Of a stretch of 48,063 nucleotides of DNA, positions 45,661-48,063 are shown piece after piece. The notes beneath the pieces are model-generated. The model was given only the letters and a program-made list of their open reading frames with translations. It had not been told where the DNA came from and did no database searches. Location: positions 210,970 through 259,032 of the forward strand of contig JH153885.1 of the NCBI GenBank assembly GCA_000226015.1, written 5' to 3'. Each line of letters opens with the position of its first letter. Position 1 is the first letter of the stretch. The position numbers were made by a program, and so were the translations under genes. This stretch comes from Mnemiopsis leidyi (taxonomy: Eukaryota; Ctenophora; Tentaculata; Lobata; Bolinopsidae).

Positions 45661-46706
45661 GTTGTCGCGGTGATACCCGACTCACGCAGCTAAAGCTGAA
45701 CGAGATCGTTTCGTTAGAACGTTAGACGGATATAATCTCCTCAAACTCAAATGTCAATCGCGAATCAGGAGTATTATATCCCTGTGCAAGCTTAGCGTGA
45801 TCTGATCTGAAATTAAAACGTGCGCGCGACTTCAGCTAACCGGTTGTCGCGGTGTTACCCGACTCACGCAGCTAAAGCTATCGTTTCGTTAGACGGATAT
45901 AGATATAATCCCGCGCATGCCACCGACCAGAGGTAGCATATAGCATGTAGGAGCCGCGCGCGTAAGCACCCGGTTAGGTATTGTCTGACAGTGACTTCAG
46001 ACTTTTTCCGACCGCGCTGCTGTACAAATAAATGACCGTTTACCGGGGAGCAGCTCAGCAAAGCTACGAGCTGGGTAACAGCTCGACAAGGCCATGATGC
46101 ATTGCGCGCTTTTATGCAATTCTGTCTTGCTACACGTTGCATAGCCCTGCTGCCGCGAAGCGGCACTGCGGCAGCCTCCGGCGCGCGCGAAGCGCGCGGC
46201 GGCGTGGCCGCGCGCAGCGCGGCCACGCCCCCCCTGTTTTCAAAAAAAATTTCAAATTTTTAAAAATTTTTTTGAAAAGGGTCACAACGTGAGACAAATT
46301 CTGTCCTGGCGACATGAATTTTCAAATTTTTTGAAAAGGGTCACAACGCGAACGTAAGAAAAGTATATTATATACAAGGATTTTTAAATCTCGTAATTAC
46401 CTTGCCTTGCGGCATTTGCTCTAACCAAAGCCCTTATGCGCGCGTGAGCACCTGGTAAAATTTTAGGTTAAATTTTTAAGTGAATTGCGGCAGCAGGTCA
46501 GGCAACGTCAAACGTCTGACTCACAACAGTTACCGCGCGCTGCGAGGCTTTCTCGCTCGCGCTTGGTGTGACGGTTTGACATTTTCGAGGTGTTACCCGA
46601 CTCGCGCGCAGCTCGCAGGATTGCGGATATCATCTCGTCAAGTTTGACAAGATTGTATCCGTCTACCGTTCAGCTTTGAGCTGCGAGAGTCGGGTATCAA
46701 CGCGAC
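45661..46706. mobile_element. Foldback region with nested inverted end repeats
   Basis: The left motif GTCGCGGTGATACCCGACTC followed by ACGCAGCTAAAGCTGAACG (from 45664) reappears inverted at 46667-46706 with about 90 percent identity. Inner partial copies lie direct at 45845-45878 and at about 46586-46618. The region is GC-rich with many CGCG runs, unlike its surroundings. It contains a duplicated TTTTTGAAAAGGGTCACAAC (about 46268 and 46327). No transposase frame is visible, so it is non-autonomous or a complex of nested copies. No clear target-site duplication was found. Confidence 0.6.
46151..46229 (+). other. Cluster of three GNA-triloop GC hairpins
   Basis: Three perfect stems lie within 80 bases: TGCCGC-GAA-GCGGCA (46151-46165), CGCGCGC-GAA-GCGCGCG (46182-46198), and a 13-bp stem GGCGTGGCCGCGC with loop GCA (46201-46229). 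All loops are GNA, and two contain the GCGAAGC core known as an exceptionally stable DNA mini-hairpin. Confidence 0.85.
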
Positions 46707-47736
46707 GGTCTGAATTTACTTCGCCATTACATTTACTGACTACAAGTACAAAACCTTAAAATTTATTTGACTTTGTCCGACCCTCATTCTCCGAGAATAA
46801 AATGTCGTGAGGATGCGCGCAGCAGAACTACTTATTATGTGAACAACATAGGACGTTTTACAGGAGTGACTAACTGGCAATGCAGGTTTAAAATTTCTTT
46901 GAATGTCGCCAGTCCAGAATTAGAAATGCGTAAGAGCGCTCGATGCAGCCGCTACAGTAGGTTATCAACATTCAATTTATTTGATAAATATGTTTTTTAT
47001 TCTAAATCTGTTTTCGCTCAATAACAAATACGCTTTAACCTTTAAGTTCTATTGAATTCAAAATTTAATTCATTAAATAAACTATGTTCTTTTACATTGT
47101 ATACACAGTAAATACAAATTGCCATGTTATTGTTAGTCTATGTCCATTTGGACTAATCTTCAAGAAAATTTGACTCACAATCACATTGACATAACCAATA
47201 ACATTGGTACAGTGTACAGGCTTATTTGTAACAATAACTAGAACACCAACACATATCGATTCATAGCCTCACGTTGCTGCCCATTTTCACATTCTAAAAA
47301 TTTGAGCTGAGGCAGCTGGCCTGACAACGTCAGGCAATTGATTCATCATTTTGATGATGAATGTAATGTTATTATTACTGATCTGGATCAAATTGAAAAT
47401 AAATATTGTTTTCACTAGATCGTCACTAAAGCATAAAGTATTGCGTCGCTCCGTGACACATATTAACAATTAAGAACTATACTTTCGTACTACTACGAAT
47501 ACAGGTAAATCATATTCAAATTTTCAAATGCAAAATACGATTAAGCTTTGTCATAACCAAAATTGAAACCAGATCGGCTTAGCTTAGAATTAAATCGGAG
47601 ATCTATGAAAATCTTCAGATCGGATCGCGGAATCTGATTCAGAGCCAACCGACATTCACATAATAAATGCATTCTAAATGTAACTACGTTTGATCTGTTT
47701 ACCAATTATAAACAGTTTTGAAATTCAGTTTCGCAT
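46707..47736. other. Intergenic stretch
   Basis: AT-rich, with no supported exon. A plus-strand frame of 85 codons at 46767-47024 has no domain or splice support. Confidence 0.45.
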
Positions 47737-47901
47737 TTACTTTTCATTATTAAGATAAGCCATCCGATTGATAAGATTTCTCTTCTCGTTCTTCAGCTCG
47801 AAAATTGTTTCCTCCATCTGCTTGAGCCGACCAATCAGACATTGAAGCGAGATTGAGTTTTTAGACAGCTGAAGTTTCAGTACGTCGCAGTTCTCGCATT
47901 T
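47737..47901 (-). CDS. Last exon of a coiled-coil gene extending past the right edge
   Basis: After a TTCTCAG acceptor the minus strand reads 54 residues in phase 0 to a TAA. It begins KCENCDVLKLQLSKN and continues with charged helix (GRLKQMEETIFELKNEKRNL), ending AYLNNEK. The composition and the CxxC start suggest the C-terminal end of a coiled-coil protein. There is no Met at the start, so upstream exons lie beyond this window. The family is not recognised. Confidence 0.5.
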   Translation of the reverse strand, partial: KCENCDVLKLQLSKNSISLQCLIGRLKQMEETIFELKNEKRNLINRMAYLNNEK

Positions 47902-48028
47902 CTGAGAAGAGTGTCAAATGTGAAGAGACAAAAATTGTAAGAACGTGGGGGGATCGTTCACTCTTTACATAAATCATTAGAAATCATACACTATGTACAA
48001 TGTACAACTACAACGACAGTGTACAATA

Positions 48029-48063
<35 letters not shown>
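48029..48063. repeat. TA microsatellite at the window edge
   Basis: About 17 TA dinucleotides run to the last base, so the true length is unknown. Confidence 0.9.

Noticed and set aside
45864..46315. Ala/Arg-rich minus-strand frames in the GC-rich foldback
   Set aside because: Composition follows directly from the CGCG hairpins, with no domain or splice logic.

Overview
The window is animal (metazoan) nuclear DNA. It is AT-rich, genes are split by GT-AG introns, and the gene families are metazoan: a class A GPCR, a ZDHHC1/11-type palmitoyltransferase, a TIMP-like inhibitor and a nephrocystin-3-like ciliary protein. Decayed non-LTR retrotransposons, tandem repeats and one CCCTAA-type interstitial tract are also present. 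The intronless GPCR has SRT in place of DRY, and the TIMP-like protein has a single domain. Both would suit an early-branching animal such as a cnidarian, but I cannot name the species.

Layout from left to right. (1) 972-3403 (+): one locus with two readings. An unspliced 530-codon frame encodes a tail-anchored proline/serine-rich protein. Using a GTAAGC donor 45 nt after the ATG gives a 92-residue coiled-coil protein, and every exon junction is in phase 0. (2) 4724-4929: a small foldback element holding telomere-like repeats, flanked by 10-bp duplications. (3) 5617-6663 (-): an intronless GPCR. (4) 6945-7440: the 5'-truncated end of a LINE. (5) 10256-10873: exons of a cysteine-rich protein with an apparent one-base frame break. 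(6) 11874-13089 (+): a three-exon gene of unknown function. (7) 13259-20017 (+): an eleven-exon gene that I assemble into a 712-residue acidic protein. It carries four predicted PKA RII-docking helices, so it is a candidate multivalent A-kinase anchoring protein. (8) 21295-33144 (-): an eight-exon ZDHHC1/11-like palmitoyltransferase, with the TIMP-like gene (24542-25081, +) nested antisense in one intron. (9) 33145-38188: intergenic DNA with local duplications. (10) 38189-39809 (-): a coiled-coil gene. (11) 40360-43461 (-): an intronless, divergent nephrocystin-3-like gene whose NTPase motifs are degenerate. (12) 43627-44910: LINE remnants. (13) 45661-46706: a complex foldback region with three GNA-triloop GC hairpins. 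(14) 47737-47901 (-): the last exon of a gene running off the right edge.

The genes do not form an operon. Two themes recur. One is cilium and cAMP biology: the nephrocystin-3-like gene, the candidate AKAP, and three exact CRE octamers inside the AKAP's first exon. The other is tandem repeats beside or across splice sites: a 51-bp unit that quadruples a 3' splice site in frame, a 25 x 16-bp array just after an exon, and a 14-bp array just before one. All exon models come from reading frames, splice consensus and phase agreement only. No transcript or database support was available.
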